Assembly: GCA_003676145.1 (NCBI GenBank)
Contig: NAUB01000026.1
Location: 1 to 64,000, forward strand
Direction: 5' to 3'
Length of the DNA stretch: 64,000 nucleotides
From: a gamma proteobacterium symbiont of Stewartia floridana
GTDB lineage: Bacteria; Pseudomonadota; Gammaproteobacteria; Chromatiales; Chromatiaceae
How positions within the stretch are numbered: the first letter of the stretch is position 1; each line of letters starts with the position of its first letter. Shown here piece by piece: positions 63,102 to 64,000 of this stretch. The notes under the pieces were generated by a model. That model was given only the letters and a program-made list of their open reading frames with translations. It made no database searches and was not told where the DNA came from. Both the position numbers and the translations under genes were made by a program.

Positions 63102-63733
63102 AACATTTACTCTGATAACAGAAGTGGCTTTTTTTAAGTGGCCTTCTGACCTTTACCTACATAATTAGACTCTACAAGCAGCATGTTAATACACGGCTAT
63201 TCTCTGATCTATTGAAATATTGAATTGATGTGCAGAAGTGATGTTCGACTGTTATGGAGATATAGGTTTTTAGGCTACATGCCACTGAGGTTGACCATGG
63301 AAGCCGGAAACCCACGGTAGCCCGAAGGGCAATGTTGGACTCCCCAGTGTGTGCAACACCAGAGTTGACCCACTGATCATTCGGGTGCCTCCACCAGAAC
63401 CTGCATAAAGCCTGAATGCCGTGTAGCGTGGCACTGATAGGTAGGTTCTCGTTTATGCAGAACGAGGATTTTCACAATTTTACAGGCCACACCTCAAGAC
63501 TGATGCACAATGAGACTTTTCAGGTTTTGCGATCACTTTTGTCGACCTGCCGGCTGATGTTATCACCGAGGGATATCAGATGATGAATATGGCTCTCAAA
63601 GAGAGAGTTGAAGCAGGCATGTGACCGCAACTCAGCCAGCAGCTTTGGTGTTGGCAAGTTCCGATTCAGCGAAAGATTCTCTGGGACTTCTTCGCCCAAG
63701 CTCAGTAATCAGGTAAAAAAACGATATAGTCAA
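63102..63733. other. Gene-free stretch
   Basis: About 630 bases with no convincing ORF. The left end should carry the operon's promoter. No repeats or RNA genes were recognised. Confidence 0.45.
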
Positions 63734-64000
63734 TCAAGGCAGCAGTTCAGGTCGATTCCTTGAGGAAGAGAAATCAGTCGGGCTGCTGTTCTCCTGAAAA
63801 CTGATCCCGCTTTGAGGGCAATGGCATCGGCCTCTGTTGCTGAAGCTTCGCAGATTGAGCTGCGCACATTCCGAGGGGTTACCCACCGCGGGGATCACCA
63901 GGGGTTGCTTGCTGAACTTGTTGTAGTCTGCAGGAGTATGCAGGTGGCAGGTAACCTCCTTGGCCTGAAGCGGACTGCAGAAAAGCACGCTGCACAGGCT
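63734..64000 (-). CDS. Exported small cysteine protein, 5' end outside the window
   Basis: The - strand frame enters from beyond 64000 with a signal-peptide end (SVLFCSPLQAKEVTC) and encodes CHLHTPADYNK.., PSECAQLN and GRCHCPQSG, so at least four Cys in a short mature protein. The Met-like codon at 63988 (GTG) is probably not the true start because the hydrophobic segment continues upstream. Unrecognised; partial. Confidence 0.5.
   Translation of the reverse strand, partial: SLCSVLFCSPLQAKEVTCHLHTPADYNKFSKQPLVIPAVGNPSECAQLNLRSFSNRGRCHCPQSGISFQENSSPTDFSSSRNRPELLP

Overview
The window looks like chromosome of a gammaproteobacterium. CysB, HdfR, RimK, PA3496-like and PqqU/YncD-like proteins are all present, and the overall gene style fits a Chromatiales or Sedimenticola/Thiodiazotropha-type sulfur-oxidising or methylotrophic lineage. 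The class is well supported by many proteins; the genus-level guess is inference. No rRNA, tRNA or CRISPR array was seen.

Region 1 (1-4817) is the distal part of an integron gene-cassette array. Small exported, membrane, ankyrin and Sel1 proteins all read on the + strand and are separated by attC-like imperfect palindromes, several sharing the same right half. No integrase lies in the window, so it would be to the left. One attC is split by an IS1111-type IS110 element (2530-3892). Its transposase carries one in-frame TGA, and its non-coding end contains short matches to the attC target, as expected of a guide (seek/bridge) RNA.

Region 2 (5056-10784) is a phosphate operon pstS-phoU-pstC-pstA-pstB-pstB, read on the - strand and preceded by two Pho boxes. 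The two PstB ATPases are degenerate in complementary motifs, and PhoU carries a dead-looking phosphatase domain. Region 3 (10937-13657) is decayed ground: a HEAT-like gene and its broken copy, a guanylate-kinase-like gene and an IS4 transposase relic. Region 4 (13672-19868) is assimilatory sulfate reduction (cysC, cysH, cysI, cysJ and divergent cysB); cysI has a frameshift in a five-base homopolymer.

Region 5 (20055-47306) reads as a support island for PQQ-dependent alcohol (methanol) oxidation. It holds a porin, an NAD-type formate dehydrogenase, a NitT/TauT-type ABC importer, a Ped/Lut-type ABC system linked elsewhere to lanthanide use, pqqABCDE, a PqqU-like PQQ receptor, a MoxY/MoxX-like two-component pair and a second TonB receptor with a highly acidic insert. 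A decayed gene for an H4MPT-linked C1-transfer protein sits just before pabB. The quinoprotein dehydrogenase itself is not in the window.

Region 6 (47799-55987) has mixed housekeeping genes: a REC-REC-GGDEF protein, NDH-2, an HNH nuclease, MsrB, a PA3496-like protein, an HdfR-like regulator, a 2OG oxygenase and two tiny exported two-cysteine proteins. Region 7 (56142-63089) is a tightly packed six-gene operon of glutamate/peptide chemistry: an ATP-grasp/M20-like fusion, gamma-glutamyltransferase, N-formylglutamate amidohydrolase, retropepsin-like protease, RimK and an AstE-like deacylase. It is a good candidate for an incompletely described peptide or protein-tail modification pathway. The window ends inside a small exported protein gene.
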